DNA from: Eubacterium sp.
GTDB taxonomy: Bacteria; Bacillota_A; Clostridia; Lachnospirales; Lachnospiraceae
DNA: 13,762 bases
Direction of reading: 5' to 3'
Assembly (NCBI GenBank): GCA_024687845.1
Contig: JAILEL010000019.1
Span: forward strand, 1-13,762
Below the pieces are notes generated by a model. It had not been told where the DNA came from. It saw nothing but the letters and a program-made list of their open reading frames with translations, and ran no database searches. Both the position numbers and the translations under genes were made by a program. This document shows, in pieces, positions 5,184 to 13,762 of the stretch. Position 1 is the stretch's first letter, and each line of letters starts with the position of its first letter.

Positions 5184-6812
5184 ATGAGTCATTACATCGA
5201 CGAAGAAAGAAAAAAGGCTGTTAAGGTAAATACTGTATTCAAGATACTCATTTGTATATTGTTTATAGCGTTTACTGCATTAACATTAAGCAATAATAGT
5301 GCATATGATGGGGTCTCTATTGCACTTTCTTTTTCGTGCGCCATACTGTTGCTTAGAGCCAGAAATACTATGGGAAAATTCTGGACTGCTGGAGTATGGT
5401 GTTTTTTTGGTACGGCTGCATGGTGTATTGCTGATATTGTCTGGTTTTTGGCTGGACATGTTCTGCCTGCAAGCCCGAAGCTGGATTTTATCTCAAGTAA
5501 TATCTATCTTATTCCGGATTATATGTTTCTTATTGGTCTTATTTTCTATGTAAAAGACAGACTCAACAAGAACATATTTTACATGATGATGATAAATGCA
5601 TTCCTGATTTCTGTTGCCCTTTTCATCATTTCTCAGAGAACTATAGACAAGTTATCAATGGCAGAAATAAGTGTAAATAATATTCTGGTAAGCCTTTATT
5701 CTTACTTTGTTTTTTTTACCATGATACTGCTTATAGCTACTTACATTAATACAGGAATAAAAAAACATGCGCGGGCGTTCTACTTTTTGACAGGATTTTT
5801 ATTTCTTTATAATCTGATGGAATGCCGATATACCTGGTTTCTTATAATTAACAAGGAACCCGAAAGTCCATTTGTTGATGTTATATTTTTGTTATGCATA
5901 GCTGCTTTTGCCATTGCATTTGCAGATTCGAAGCTTTCAGACTTCGTGCTACAGGAAGAAAATGAGGAAGTAGCGAGTACTCACAATCCTGAGATTGCTT
6001 ATACCACTGTCAGGTTTAGACATGTTGTGATTATCAATTCCATAGTAATTCTGGTAGCTACTGTGTTTTTATATATGGTTCATCTGTTAGATATGACTTC
6101 GATATTCTATCTAATAATTGCAACACTTGCATATATCATAATGTGTATAACACTTAAAGCAAATATACTTTCAGAGGAGCTTTTAGTGCATCAGAAGGAT
6201 GAAACTGCCAGACTTGAGAAAATGGTGGCCGAGAAGACCAAAGAGCTTCGGGAAATGAATGAATATCTTGAGAAGATTTCCAATACAGATGCACTGACAG
6301 GACTCTATAACCGCCGATATGGTGTTGAGCTTCTGAATGATCTGGTTAAGGAAGCAGAGAATTATCCGATAGCACTATTCTCACTGGATCTTAATTATTT
6401 TAAACCGATAAATGATAATTATGGCCATGATATGGGCGATGTGGTTCTGCAGGAAGTCGGCAAACGTCTTGCAAGACTAAAGGAAGAAAGATGTACTGCT
6501 GTCAGAATGGGCGGAGATGAATTCCTTGTCATATTTCGGAATTCAAATGATACTGCAGTAAATAATCTGGCGAAGCTCATTTGCGATAAAATGGATGAAC
6601 CTATCGAAGCTACAGTAGTGGATGAAGAGAAGGGCGAGAGACATCATACCTTCCAGATATCAGCGGGTATCGGAATAGCTTCTTTTCCAGGAGATGCAGA
6701 GGATGTCGAAACGCTATACAAGATGGCAGATGACGCACTCTATGCTATAAAGCATAAATACGAAAAGAGTGCATATATCTTATATAAGAACATTCCAAAA
6801 ACTTCCTCTTAA
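5184..6812 (+). CDS. membrane-bound diguanylate cyclase (GGDEF)
   Basis: This 542-residue protein has about nine or ten hydrophobic segments between residues 20 and 325, a likely coiled-coil linker at about 330-365 (…ARLEKMVAEKTKELREM…), and a C-terminal GGDEF domain at about 366-535. The cyclase motifs NTDALTGLYNRR, LDLNYFKPIND and GGDEF (443-447) are intact, so it should make c-di-GMP from GTP at the inner membrane face. It lacks the RxxD inhibitory site. No known ligand-binding domain is recognised in the membrane part; it may sense through the membrane segments themselves. The gene starts 22 nt after the REC-GGDEF-HD-GYP gene, with GAGGGG six bases before the ATG, so they are probably co-transcribed. 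The downstream enzyme would supply a second c-di-GMP source to the same circuit. Confidence 0.92.
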   Translation: MSHYIDEERKKAVKVNTVFKILICILFIAFTALTLSNNSAYDGVSIALSFSCAILLLRARNTMGKFWTAGVWCFFGTAAWCIADIVWFLAGHVLPASPKLDFISSNIYLIPDYMFLIGLIFYVKDRLNKNIFYMMMINAFLISVALFIISQRTIDKLSMAEISVNNILVSLYSYFVFFTMILLIATYINTGIKKHARAFYFLTGFLFLYNLMECRYTWFLIINKEPESPFVDVIFLLCIAAFAIAFADSKLSDFVLQEENEEVASTHNPEIAYTTVRFRHVVIINSIVILVATVFLYMVHLLDMTSIFYLIIATLAYIIMCITLKANILSEELLVHQKDETARLEKMVAEKTKELREMNEYLEKISNTDALTGLYNRRYGVELLNDLVKEAENYPIALFSLDLNYFKPINDNYGHDMGDVVLQEVGKRLARLKEERCTAVRMGGDEFLVIFRNSNDTAVNNLAKLICDKMDEPIEATVVDEEKGERHHTFQISAGIGIASFPGDAEDVETLYKMADDALYAIKHKYEKSAYILYKNIPKTSS

Positions 6813-6835
6813 AGGGAAGTGGCGTGAGAGCGCCA
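6801..6835 (+). other. tandem small hairpins at the end of the cyclase gene
   Basis: ACTTCC (6801-6806) pairs with GGAAGT (6815-6820) around the stop codon. TGGCG (6820-6824) pairs with CGCCA (6831-6835). No T-run follows, so they are poor intrinsic terminators; they might slow readthrough or act as processing sites. I could not find a convincing promoter in the 64-nt gap before the kinase gene, so partial readthrough from the c-di-GMP genes is possible. Confidence 0.3.
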
Positions 6836-6876
6836 GATGAGGTGTTAAAAAATATATTATACAAAGGGGAAAACTA

Positions 6877-8475
6877 ATGGAAACAAAAAGTTTAATCGAA
6901 ACAGGTAAAACCGCAATTGGTATTGAGTTTGGATCAACTAGAATCAAGGCGGTCATGGTTGACGAAACAGGACACGTGATCGCTCAGGGAGATCACGGCT
7001 GGGAGAATCAGTATGTGGATGGAATCTGGACTTACAGTCTTGATATGATCTGGACAGGTCTTAAGTCAGCTTATGCTGCTCTTAGAGAGGATGTTAAGAA
7101 ACAGTATGATACTGATATTAAAACAACCGGCTCTATCGGCTTTAGTGCGATGATGCATGGTTATATGGTATTTGATAAGGATGAGAATCTTCTGGTGCCT
7201 TTCAGAACCTGGAGAAATACAATAACTCAGGAAGCTGCTTCTGCTCTTACAAAGGAATTCGGATTCAATATTCCTCAGCGCTGGAGTATAGCTCATCTTC
7301 ATCAGGCTATTCTGAATAAGGAAGAGCATGTGAAGGATATTACATTTTTCACTACTCTTGCAGGATATATTCATTGGAAGCTTACTGGTGAGAAGGTTCT
7401 TGGTGTTGGTGACGCATCGGGAATGTTCCCTATTGACAGCAAGACCAGAGATTACAATGCAGACTATCTGAAGAAATATGATGAGATTATTTCCGGATAT
7501 GGATTTGGCTGGAAAATAACAGATATTCTTCCTAAGGTTCTTGTGGCTGGTGATGCTGCAGGTACACTTACAGAGGAAGGTGCAAAGCTTCTTGATGAGA
7601 GTGGAACTCTGCAGGCCGGTATTCCTCTCTGTCCACCTGAAGGTGATGCTGGAACAGGAATGGTTGCAACTAACAGTGTTGCAGTAAGAACCGGAAATGT
7701 ATCTGCTGGTACTTCTATCTTCGCAATGGTTGTTATGGAACAGGCTCTTAGCAAGGTTCATGAAGAAATTGATGTAGTGACAACTCCTGTAGGCGATGAT
7801 GTAGCTATGGTTCACTGCAACAACTGCACATCTGATATCAATGCATGGGCTGGTATTTTCAGAGAATTTGCAGAAAGCATGGGCTATGAGGTTGACACAA
7901 ATAAGCTTTATACTACACTCTTTACGGCTGCTCTTGGTGGAGCTCCAGATCTTGGTGGACTTGCAGGATTTAACTATTTCTCAGGTGAGCCAGTAACCGG
8001 ATTCGAAGAAGGCAGACCTGTATTCGCAAGAAAGGTAAATGCAGACTTTACATTTGCAAACTTTATGAGACTGCATCTCTATTCAGCAGTAAGTACACTT
8101 AAGGTAGGCCTTGACATTCTTCTTAAAGAAGAAAATGTTAAAGTAGATAAGCTCTATGGACATGGCGGTTTCTTCAAAACCAAGGAAGCAGGACAGAGAA
8201 TCATGTCAGCTGCAACTGGCGGACCTGTTACTGTAATGGAAACAGCCGGCGAAGGTGGAGCATGGGGAATGGCTATTCTTGCTCTCTTCATGATGAAGAA
8301 GACAGCTGAGTCAGGAGTTACCCTTGCTGATTTCCTTAATGAAGTTATATTCAAGGGACAGGAAGGTGAAACACTTACCGCTTCTGAAGAAGAAATAGCA
8401 GGTTTCGATAAATATATGGAACTCTTCAAAGCTGTAATGCCACTTGAAGAAGCAGCAATTAAGACAATGAACTAA
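6877..8475 (+). CDS. FGGY-family carbohydrate kinase, probable L-ribulokinase
   Basis: This 532-residue cytoplasmic sugar kinase would phosphorylate a pentulose with ATP. The N-terminal phosphate-binding loop is [16 protein letters not shown] (14-29). The second ATPase-core motif is PEGDAGTGM (254-262), where Asp257 is the likely catalytic base. GNVSAGTS (273-280) and the late YGHGGFFKT strand complete the FGGY actin-like fold. The next gene, 16 nt downstream, is araD, which uses L-ribulose 5-phosphate, so L-ribulose is the expected substrate. It does not look like a classical AraB; it resembles the clostridial non-orthologous ribulokinase type (AraK), by memory of the family. Xylulokinase activity is the main alternative. 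AAGGGGA six bases before ATG 6877 supports the start. No isomerase gene (araA) or sugar transporter lies within the window. Confidence 0.85.
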   Translation: METKSLIETGKTAIGIEFGSTRIKAVMVDETGHVIAQGDHGWENQYVDGIWTYSLDMIWTGLKSAYAALREDVKKQYDTDIKTTGSIGFSAMMHGYMVFDKDENLLVPFRTWRNTITQEAASALTKEFGFNIPQRWSIAHLHQAILNKEEHVKDITFFTTLAGYIHWKLTGEKVLGVGDASGMFPIDSKTRDYNADYLKKYDEIISGYGFGWKITDILPKVLVAGDAAGTLTEEGAKLLDESGTLQAGIPLCPPEGDAGTGMVATNSVAVRTGNVSAGTSIFAMVVMEQALSKVHEEIDVVTTPVGDDVAMVHCNNCTSDINAWAGIFREFAESMGYEVDTNKLYTTLFTAALGGAPDLGGLAGFNYFSGEPVTGFEEGRPVFARKVNADFTFANFMRLHLYSAVSTLKVGLDILLKEENVKVDKLYGHGGFFKTKEAGQRIMSAATGGPVTVMETAGEGGAWGMAILALFMMKKTAESGVTLADFLNEVIFKGQEGETLTASEEEIAGFDKYMELFKAVMPLEEAAIKTMN

Positions 8476-8491
8476 AGGCGAGGAGACAAAA

Positions 8492-9187
8492 ATGTTAGAA
8501 GAATTAAAAATACGAGTTTACGAAGCTAATATGGAGCTTCCAAGAAGAAATCTTGTTACTTATACATGGGGTAATGTTAGTGAAATCGACAGGGAATCTG
8601 GACTTTTCGTAATCAAGCCAAGTGGAGTTGACTACGAAACTATGAGTCCTGATGACATGGTAGTAATGGACCTTGATGGAAACAAGGTTGAAGGAAAATA
8701 TAAGCCTTCATCTGATACACCTACACATCTTGAACTTTACAAGGCATTTAAGGATATAGGTGGTGTTGTTCATACACATTCTCCTGAGGCAACTTCATGG
8801 GCTCAGGCAGGAAGAAGTATTCCATTATATGGTACTACACATGCGGATTATTTCTATGGAGAGATTCCATGTGCAAGAAGTCTTACACCTGAAGAAATTG
8901 AAGGTGAATATGAGAAGAATACAGGTCTTGTAATAATAGAGACCTTTGAAACAAGAGGACTGAACCCAGTTTATACACCAGGAGTGCTTTGTGTAAATCA
9001 TGGTCCATTTACTTGGGGTAAGGATGCAGCAGAGGCAGTTCATAATGCAGTTGTTCTTGAAGAAGTAGCTAAGATGGCATTAAAAACAGAGCTGATCAAC
9101 CCAGATGTAAAGACTGCACCGGACAGCATAAGAGATAAGCATTTCTTCCGTAAACATGGTGCAAATGCATACTATGGACAGAACTAA
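8492..9187 (+). CDS. araD: L-ribulose-5-phosphate 4-epimerase
   Basis: This enzyme interconverts L-ribulose 5-phosphate and D-xylulose 5-phosphate, passing arabinose carbon into the pentose phosphate pathway. The 231 residues match the usual AraD length and the class II aldolase fold. Zinc ligands His94 and His96 (VHTHS) and His170 (VNHGPF) are present. So are the expected catalytic Asp119 and Tyr228 and the phosphate-site GN28 and SSDTPTH (73-79); each sits one position before its E. coli equivalent. AGGAG six bases before the ATG and a 16-nt gap from the kinase gene show a tight operon. A hairpin follows 26 nt after the stop. Assignment is firm. Confidence 0.97.
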   Translation: MLEELKIRVYEANMELPRRNLVTYTWGNVSEIDRESGLFVIKPSGVDYETMSPDDMVVMDLDGNKVEGKYKPSSDTPTHLELYKAFKDIGGVVHTHSPEATSWAQAGRSIPLYGTTHADYFYGEIPCARSLTPEEIEGEYEKNTGLVIIETFETRGLNPVYTPGVLCVNHGPFTWGKDAAEAVHNAVVLEEVAKMALKTELINPDVKTAPDSIRDKHFFRKHGANAYYGQN

Positions 9188-9213
9188 AGGTTTAATAGTT
9201 TAGCTTGCTTTAT

Positions 9214-9252
9214 GGGCGGTTCCTGTGGATAACATTCCAAAAGGAACCGTCT
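9214..9252 (+). terminator. bulged hairpin after araD, probable terminator
   Basis: GGGCGGTTCCT (9214-9224) pairs with AGGAACCGTCT (9242-9252), including two G-T wobbles. An inner TGGA/TCCA stem (9226-9229 with 9236-9239) lengthens it. The 3' side continues TTCGGTGGG rather than a T-run, so termination may be weak. Its position between the ara genes and the next operon supports a role as a transcript end. Confidence 0.55.
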
Positions 9253-9348
9253 TCGGTGGGCTGATTCCCTGAAAATGTCTATGATGAAGTAGTCAAAAAA
9301 TCATAGTAGTTATTGGAAATGGTTTTATGTGGGGAAGAAGAGGAAAAA

Positions 9349-11037
9349 ATGATTAAAGTTTTTTTAGTCGAAGATGAATTTGCAATAAGAGAAGGAATCA
9401 AGCGCTCCGTTAATTGGGAGGCAAATGGTTTTGAACTTGTTGGTGAAGCAGGTGATGGGGAGGTTGCGTTCCCTAAAATCCTGAAGGAAAAACCAGATAT
9501 TCTTCTGACTGATATACGTATGCCTTTTATGGATGGGCTGGAGCTGGCCTCACTTGTTAGAAAAGAACTGCCACAGATCAAAATCATCGTCCTTAGCGGG
9601 TATGATGATTTTAATTATGCTAAAAAGGCAATCAGCATTGGTGTAGAGGAATATATGCTGAAGCCTGTTTCTGGCGATGATCTGATAAATGAGCTGAGGA
9701 AGGTCGCTGATGCTATTCAAGCAGAAAGAAGCGAGGAACTGGTTCGTCAGAAATATCTCCGGGACAGGGAAGAAATCAGGATTCTTGAGCAACAGAAATT
9801 CCTTCACGATATGATAAACGGCAAGCTGTCCGTGCAGGATTCCATTTCCCAGGGAAGAGAACTGGGGATTGATGTGACAGCACCGTTTTACTCGGTTGTT
9901 CTTTTCCAGGTGTTCCCAAGTGACAGGGATAATATGGAAATAAATGAATATTCGGGAGTTGTTGAAGAGATTCATTCCAAGATCAAGGAACGTTACAGTG
10001 ATAAGGAGCATGTATATCTCTATGATCAGGTTGGAGATGTGCTCTGCTTTCTGGAACGCTCGGACAGTCCCGAGGAATTGCGTCGGAATGTTATTGCGGG
10101 AATTGAATTAATTGATTCGGTGATGAAGGATTACAAAAATGATATTTATTTCATTTCTGTAGGAAAGGCCGTTGAAAGGATTCGTGATGTAAACATTTCC
10201 TATAAGGATGCCAGCCGCAAATTCGCTGAGAGATATATGCATGACAGAAGCTATGTTTTCTATGGAGACGATGCTTCGGACAAGGAAAAGATCAAAGAAT
10301 ATATACATATGGAGAAGCAGAATGCCAGTTCTGAAATGTATGTAGATATCAATGATCTGGATATCAGTAAGGTGGATACCGGTGTGATATCTCAGAAAGC
10401 GATATATAATTTCCTGAAAAGCGGAACCCTGGCAGAAACGGATGACCTTATTGATGATTATTTTGACAGCATGGGAAATGAAGCGATTGAATCTATGATG
10501 CTGAGACAGTATGTTCTGGTTGAAGCACTTATAAGCGCGGTTACATTTCTCGAGGGACTTGGAGTATCTAAAGAAGAAGCAACTTCTCTACTGGGAGAAC
10601 TAAGCAATCCTCTCAGTTTTGTTGAATCTGCAGAAAGTGCGAGAGTTTATGCAAAAAGGCTTCTGAAGCTGCTTGTTGAATACAGGAATAAGATTTCCGA
10701 CAGCAGATATTCCGACATAATTGATAAGGCGAAAACCTTTATAGAAGAAAATTATAAGAACGAAGATATGTCGCTTCAGCTGGTGGCATCGAGCGTAAAT
10801 GTCAGCTCGAACCATTTCAGTGCAGTATTCAGAAAAGAAACTGGAAAGACCTTCATTGATTATCTGACGATGGTAAGAATGAATGAAGCGAAGAATCTTC
10901 TGCTATGCACACCGATGAAAACCTCTGAGATAGGTTTTGAAGTGGGTTACCGGGATCCACATTATTTCAGCTATATATTTAAGAAGACTCAGGGAATGTC
11001 ACCGAAAGAGTACAGAAGGTCGAAGAAAGAACCATAA
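9349..11037 (+). CDS. YesN-type response regulator (REC + AraC-family HTH)
   Basis: This 562-residue DNA-binding regulator has a receiver domain at 1-120 with Asp10, phospho-acceptor Asp55 (TDIRMP), Ser83 and Lys105 (LKP). A long middle region (about 125-450) has no motif I can name but is typical of large YesN-like regulators. The C-terminal AraC/XylS domain (about 452-558) has two helix-turn-helix units, one around LQLVASSVNVSSNHFSAVF and one around SEIGFEVGYRDPHYFSYIF. The ATG at 9349 is preferred over the in-frame TTG at 9313 and ATG at 9319 because AGAGGA lies just before it and the REC domain begins there. Its likely partner is the sensor kinase at 12291, beyond deoB. Such pairs often control carbohydrate uptake genes; the targets here are unknown. 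Confidence 0.92.
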   Translation: MIKVFLVEDEFAIREGIKRSVNWEANGFELVGEAGDGEVAFPKILKEKPDILLTDIRMPFMDGLELASLVRKELPQIKIIVLSGYDDFNYAKKAISIGVEEYMLKPVSGDDLINELRKVADAIQAERSEELVRQKYLRDREEIRILEQQKFLHDMINGKLSVQDSISQGRELGIDVTAPFYSVVLFQVFPSDRDNMEINEYSGVVEEIHSKIKERYSDKEHVYLYDQVGDVLCFLERSDSPEELRRNVIAGIELIDSVMKDYKNDIYFISVGKAVERIRDVNISYKDASRKFAERYMHDRSYVFYGDDASDKEKIKEYIHMEKQNASSEMYVDINDLDISKVDTGVISQKAIYNFLKSGTLAETDDLIDDYFDSMGNEAIESMMLRQYVLVEALISAVTFLEGLGVSKEEATSLLGELSNPLSFVESAESARVYAKRLLKLLVEYRNKISDSRYSDIIDKAKTFIEENYKNEDMSLQLVASSVNVSSNHFSAVFRKETGKTFIDYLTMVRMNEAKNLLLCTPMKTSEIGFEVGYRDPHYFSYIFKKTQGMSPKEYRRSKKEP

Positions 11038-11040
11038 TAG

Positions 11041-11051
11041 CGTAAATTACG
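11041..11051. promoter_or_regulatory. small dyad before deoB
   Basis: CGTAA and TTACG flank a single A in the 41-nt gap between the regulator gene and deoB. It could be a half-size operator or chance; no promoter boxes are convincing around it. Confidence 0.15.
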
Positions 11052-11078
11052 TATAGATGTTAAAAAGGGAGGCTTGGC

Positions 11079-12272
11079 ATGAGTAGAGTTATATGGATAG
11101 TTTTGGATAGTGTTGGAATGGGCGAGGCTGCAGATGCTGCGGACTTTGATGATTTGGGCTGCAATACTATTGGACATATAATGGAACATTTTCCAAACCT
11201 GAACATCCCTAATATGAGAAGTATAGGCTATGGAAATATCGAAGGAATGTCAGGCGTAAAGCCGGTTGAGAATCCGATTGGGGCCTTCGGAAGGCTGGCA
11301 GAGCTGTCTGCTGGAAAGGATACTACAATAGGTCATTGGGAAATGGCGGGGATACATACACCGGAACGTTTTCCGACTTATCCAGATGGATTCCCAAAGG
11401 ATATAATCGATAGATTTGTGAAGGAAACAGGAGTGCCGGGAATTCTGTATAACGGCGTTGCTTCCGGAACAGCAATTATAAATGAATATGGTGATGAGAT
11501 GAAGGCTACCGAAAAGCCTATCATTTATACTTCGGCAGACAGTGTATTTCAGATAGCCTGCGATGAAAGTGTTTATTCTCCGGAACGGCTATATGAGATG
11601 TGCAGGATAGCGAGAGGCATTCTTACAGGAAAACATAATGTTGCCAGAGTAATAGCCAGACCTTATGTATGGGAAAAGGACAAGTATGTCAGAACGGCTA
11701 ATCGCCGTGATTTTTCAAGAAAGCCTGATGAAAACAATCTTCTGACCATGATTAAAGAAAGTGGGAAAACTGTTTATGCAGTAGGAAAGATTGAAGATAT
11801 CTTTGCAGGGGTTGGAATTACTGACGCGGTTCATACTGTAGATAACGAGGATGGAATGGATAAGACCATTCAGGCTCTTGATATAGTTAAGGAAGGACTC
11901 ATTTTCACTAATCTTGTTGAGTTTGACTCTACATGGGGACATAGAAGAGATGTGGAGGGCTATGCAAGAGGACTTGAGAATTTTGATAAAAGGCTCGGCG
12001 AGCTTATGGAGAGACTCGGCAGCTTCCAGGGAGAAGAGTCAAAGGACATGATAGTTATAACAGCTGATCATGGCTGTGATCCGACATTTAAAGGAACTGA
12101 TCATACGAGAGAATATGTTCCATTTCTTCTCTATGGAAATATCGTGCGGCCTGGTGTGAATCTTGGTACTGGAACCTCATTTGCGGACAGCGGAGAAACG
12201 GTAAGAGAAGCTCTTGGAGTGTCAGGTCAGCTGCCGATAGGTAACAGCCGCTATAGCGAAATACAAGGATAA
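11079..12272 (+). CDS. deoB: phosphopentomutase
   Basis: DeoB interconverts (deoxy)ribose 1-phosphate and 5-phosphate, linking nucleoside breakdown to pentose phosphates in the cytoplasm. The 397 residues match the usual length of this alkaline-phosphatase-superfamily enzyme. Manganese ligands are visible at Asp10 (VLDSVG), Asp283 and His288 (EFDSTWGH), Asp330-His331 (TADHG) and His342 (DHTRE). Thr82 in GKDTTIGHWE is the expected phospho-threonine. AAAGGGAGG six bases before the ATG is a strong ribosome-binding site. It follows the response-regulator gene by 41 nt and precedes the sensor-kinase gene by 18 nt, so the three are probably one transcript, an unusual location away from other nucleoside-salvage genes. 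The assignment is firm. Confidence 0.97.
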   Translation: MSRVIWIVLDSVGMGEAADAADFDDLGCNTIGHIMEHFPNLNIPNMRSIGYGNIEGMSGVKPVENPIGAFGRLAELSAGKDTTIGHWEMAGIHTPERFPTYPDGFPKDIIDRFVKETGVPGILYNGVASGTAIINEYGDEMKATEKPIIYTSADSVFQIACDESVYSPERLYEMCRIARGILTGKHNVARVIARPYVWEKDKYVRTANRRDFSRKPDENNLLTMIKESGKTVYAVGKIEDIFAGVGITDAVHTVDNEDGMDKTIQALDIVKEGLIFTNLVEFDSTWGHRRDVEGYARGLENFDKRLGELMERLGSFQGEESKDMIVITADHGCDPTFKGTDHTREYVPFLLYGNIVRPGVNLGTGTSFADSGETVREALGVSGQLPIGNSRYSEIQG

Positions 12273-12290
12273 AGGGGTCCTGAACGAGTC

Positions 12291-13748
12291 ATGAAAACCA
12301 AAAGAATGAGTAAGATTCAGTCCAAAATGATATCATATATCTGGATATGCGTTATTCCGCTTATCATTCTTTTTGGCGTGGCAGTGACAAGACTCTATGG
12401 TTATTATCAGGAGTATGATCTTCTGGTAAGAAATATTACAAGTGCAAATAAATATAATGTAAGCTTTAAGGAATCAATGGATGAAACCATGTACAGAATC
12501 ATAACTGGTTCTGCAAACTGGTCGGATCCACAGGAGAAGCTGGGAAATGAAAATCCGAAGTCAGCCATTAGTGAGGCAAAGGTACATTTCGAACATCTGA
12601 GAGATAAGGCTACTTCAGAAAATGTACGTTCGGATCTGAATGCACTTATAAAACTTCTGGGAATTCTGGATGAGAGAGTGGATGACATCCTTCAAAATGT
12701 TGAAGAGGGTGGACATTACGATGAAAATATGGAGATGCTGGATATGAATATCCGTACTCTTACATCGCTTATTCAGAGTGATATACAGACATATATTTAT
12801 GATGAGGCGATAAATATGGAGAATCTGCGTAGGGAGGTAGCTGCCAGTTTGCTGACTACTATGCGGATTCTTATTATCATGCTCATTATAATCATTATAT
12901 TCATATTAGTTTTCTCAAGAAGACTGTCTGAGAGAATGACAGAGCCTATTACAGGTCTTGTCAATATGACTGAAAAGCTGGCAGGCGGAGACTTCACGGC
13001 ATCCTATCATACTGATAGTGGAGATGAGATGCAGATACTGGCTGAAAGCTTTAATAACATGGCCAAAGAAATAGAGACTCTGGTTGAAGATATTCATAAG
13101 GAACAGGAAAACGCAAAGGATGCGGAGCTGAGACTTCTTCAGGAACAGATTAATCCGCATTTTCTGTATAACACGCTGGATGCAATTCTCTGGATGACTG
13201 AGGCGGGTGAAAACCAAAAGGCGATTCAGGTTATTCAGCAGCTTTCAAGCTTTTTCAGAATCTCTCTTAGTAAAGGTCAGAGTGAGATAACCATTAAAAA
13301 TGAGATGGAGCATATTAAGAGCTATCTTGAGATTCAGAGATTTCGTTATCAGGATATTCTTGATTATGAGATAGACTTCGATGAAGATATTCTTGATTAT
13401 CATATTCAGAAGCTCACTCTTCAGCCCATAGTGGAAAATGCGCTCTATCATGGAATAAAGAACAAGAGGAGCGGTGGAAAAATCCGTGTTACCGGCACCA
13501 AAGATGGAGATAAAGGCCAGTATATACGATTTGTAATAGAAGATAATGGAATCGGAATGAAGGAAGAAGAGCTTGAGAGGCTCAGAAAACTTATAACAGG
13601 CGAAATTGTTTTAGATGATCAGAGAGGCTTCGGAATGGCCAATGTCGAAAAACGCCTTGAGATGCACTATGGTCGAGAATATGGAATGAAGGTTGACAGC
13701 ACATACAATGAAGGAACAAAGGTGTATGTGAGGGTTCCGCTTACGTGA
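12291..13748 (+). CDS. YesM/LytS-type sensor histidine kinase
   Basis: This 485-residue membrane kinase has a first membrane helix at about 14-38 and an extracellular sensor region at about 39-186 that is largely helical. A second helix lies at about 187-209, followed by a HAMP domain (about 210-265) and a short coiled coil. The His_kinase domain has QINPHFLYNTLD with phospho-acceptor His290. The ATPase domain has the N box (LQPIVENALYHGIK, Asn383), G1 (EDNGIGM, 417-423) and G2 (GFGMANV, 446-452). Its RR partner is most likely the YesN-type gene at 9349. The start is less certain: AAAGGGG is 13 nt upstream of ATG 12291, longer than usual, so coupling to deoB translation may help. A later in-frame ATG at 12306 has no better site. 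The extracellular fold gives no clue to the ligand. Confidence 0.92.
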   Translation: MKTKRMSKIQSKMISYIWICVIPLIILFGVAVTRLYGYYQEYDLLVRNITSANKYNVSFKESMDETMYRIITGSANWSDPQEKLGNENPKSAISEAKVHFEHLRDKATSENVRSDLNALIKLLGILDERVDDILQNVEEGGHYDENMEMLDMNIRTLTSLIQSDIQTYIYDEAINMENLRREVAASLLTTMRILIIMLIIIIIFILVFSRRLSERMTEPITGLVNMTEKLAGGDFTASYHTDSGDEMQILAESFNNMAKEIETLVEDIHKEQENAKDAELRLLQEQINPHFLYNTLDAILWMTEAGENQKAIQVIQQLSSFFRISLSKGQSEITIKNEMEHIKSYLEIQRFRYQDILDYEIDFDEDILDYHIQKLTLQPIVENALYHGIKNKRSGGKIRVTGTKDGDKGQYIRFVIEDNGIGMKEEELERLRKLITGEIVLDDQRGFGMANVEKRLEMHYGREYGMKVDSTYNEGTKVYVRVPLT

Positions 13749-13762
13749 TTCTCCATATAATG

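Noticed and set aside
6855..6863. TATTAT/TATACA as a -10 box for the kinase gene
   Set aside because: No -35 lies at the proper distance, and transcription would begin inside the ribosome-binding site.
6813..6876. Cyclic-di-GMP riboswitch before the kinase gene
   Set aside because: The gap is only 64 nt and holds two short hairpins without the conserved core of either c-di-GMP riboswitch class.
7066..7815. Long antisense open frame inside the kinase gene (249 codons), and similar ones at 2900-3346, 7464-7754 and 9550-10011
   Set aside because: They lie opposite well-defined conserved genes, have no recognisable domain and are expected by-products of codon use on the + strand.
9313..9348. 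Upstream TTG (9313) or ATG (9319) start for the response regulator
   Set aside because: The receiver domain begins at the ATG at 9349, which has AGAGGA before it; the extra residues match no domain.
13749..13762. ATG at the very end of the window as the start of a next gene
   Set aside because: Only the ATG itself is visible and no Shine-Dalgarno site precedes it.

Overview
The window reads as part of a low-GC Firmicutes chromosome, most likely an anaerobic gut or rumen Lachnospiraceae of the Butyrivibrio/Roseburia type. This is inferred from AT-rich DNA, purine-rich Shine-Dalgarno sites, a YesM/YesN-style two-component pair, a fibronectin-III-like surface-protein remnant and the style of the sugar genes. 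All supported genes lie on the + strand. I saw no tRNA, rRNA, CRISPR array or intact transposase.

Bases 1-2700 form an accessory, partly decayed segment. It starts at the last codons of an upstream gene and a two-hairpin terminator. Next come an AT-rich non-coding stretch and a promoter carrying three copies of a TATATTTGGGG motif. That promoter drives an intact AAA+ ATPase with a C-terminal PD-(D/E)XK-like domain (556-1983). Behind it lie three gene remnants: the first 16 codons of a P-loop kinase, the N-terminal third of a SAM methyltransferase, and a frameshifted fibronectin-III-like tail. The segment closes with a second copy of the same two-hairpin terminator. Stem differences between the two copies are partly compensatory.

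Bases 2701-6812 hold a two-gene cyclic-di-GMP module. The first is a 786-residue soluble protein with the order REC, GGDEF, degenerate GGDEF, REC, HD-GYP, so it could both make and break c-di-GMP. The second, 22 nt downstream, is a polytopic membrane diguanylate cyclase.

Bases 6877-9187 are a two-gene pentose operon: an FGGY-family kinase, probably L-ribulokinase, and L-ribulose-5-phosphate 4-epimerase (araD). A bulged hairpin terminator-like structure follows.

Bases 9349-13748 form a three-gene cluster: a YesN-type response regulator, phosphopentomutase (deoB), and a YesM/LytS-type sensor kinase. The kinase and regulator look like partners although deoB lies between them. Together with araD the theme is pentose and pentose-phosphate metabolism under two-component control.

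The most unusual items are the covarying duplicated terminator with related gene tails, the triple-motif operator at the ATPase promoter, the double-REC c-di-GMP enzyme, and deoB placed inside a two-component operon.
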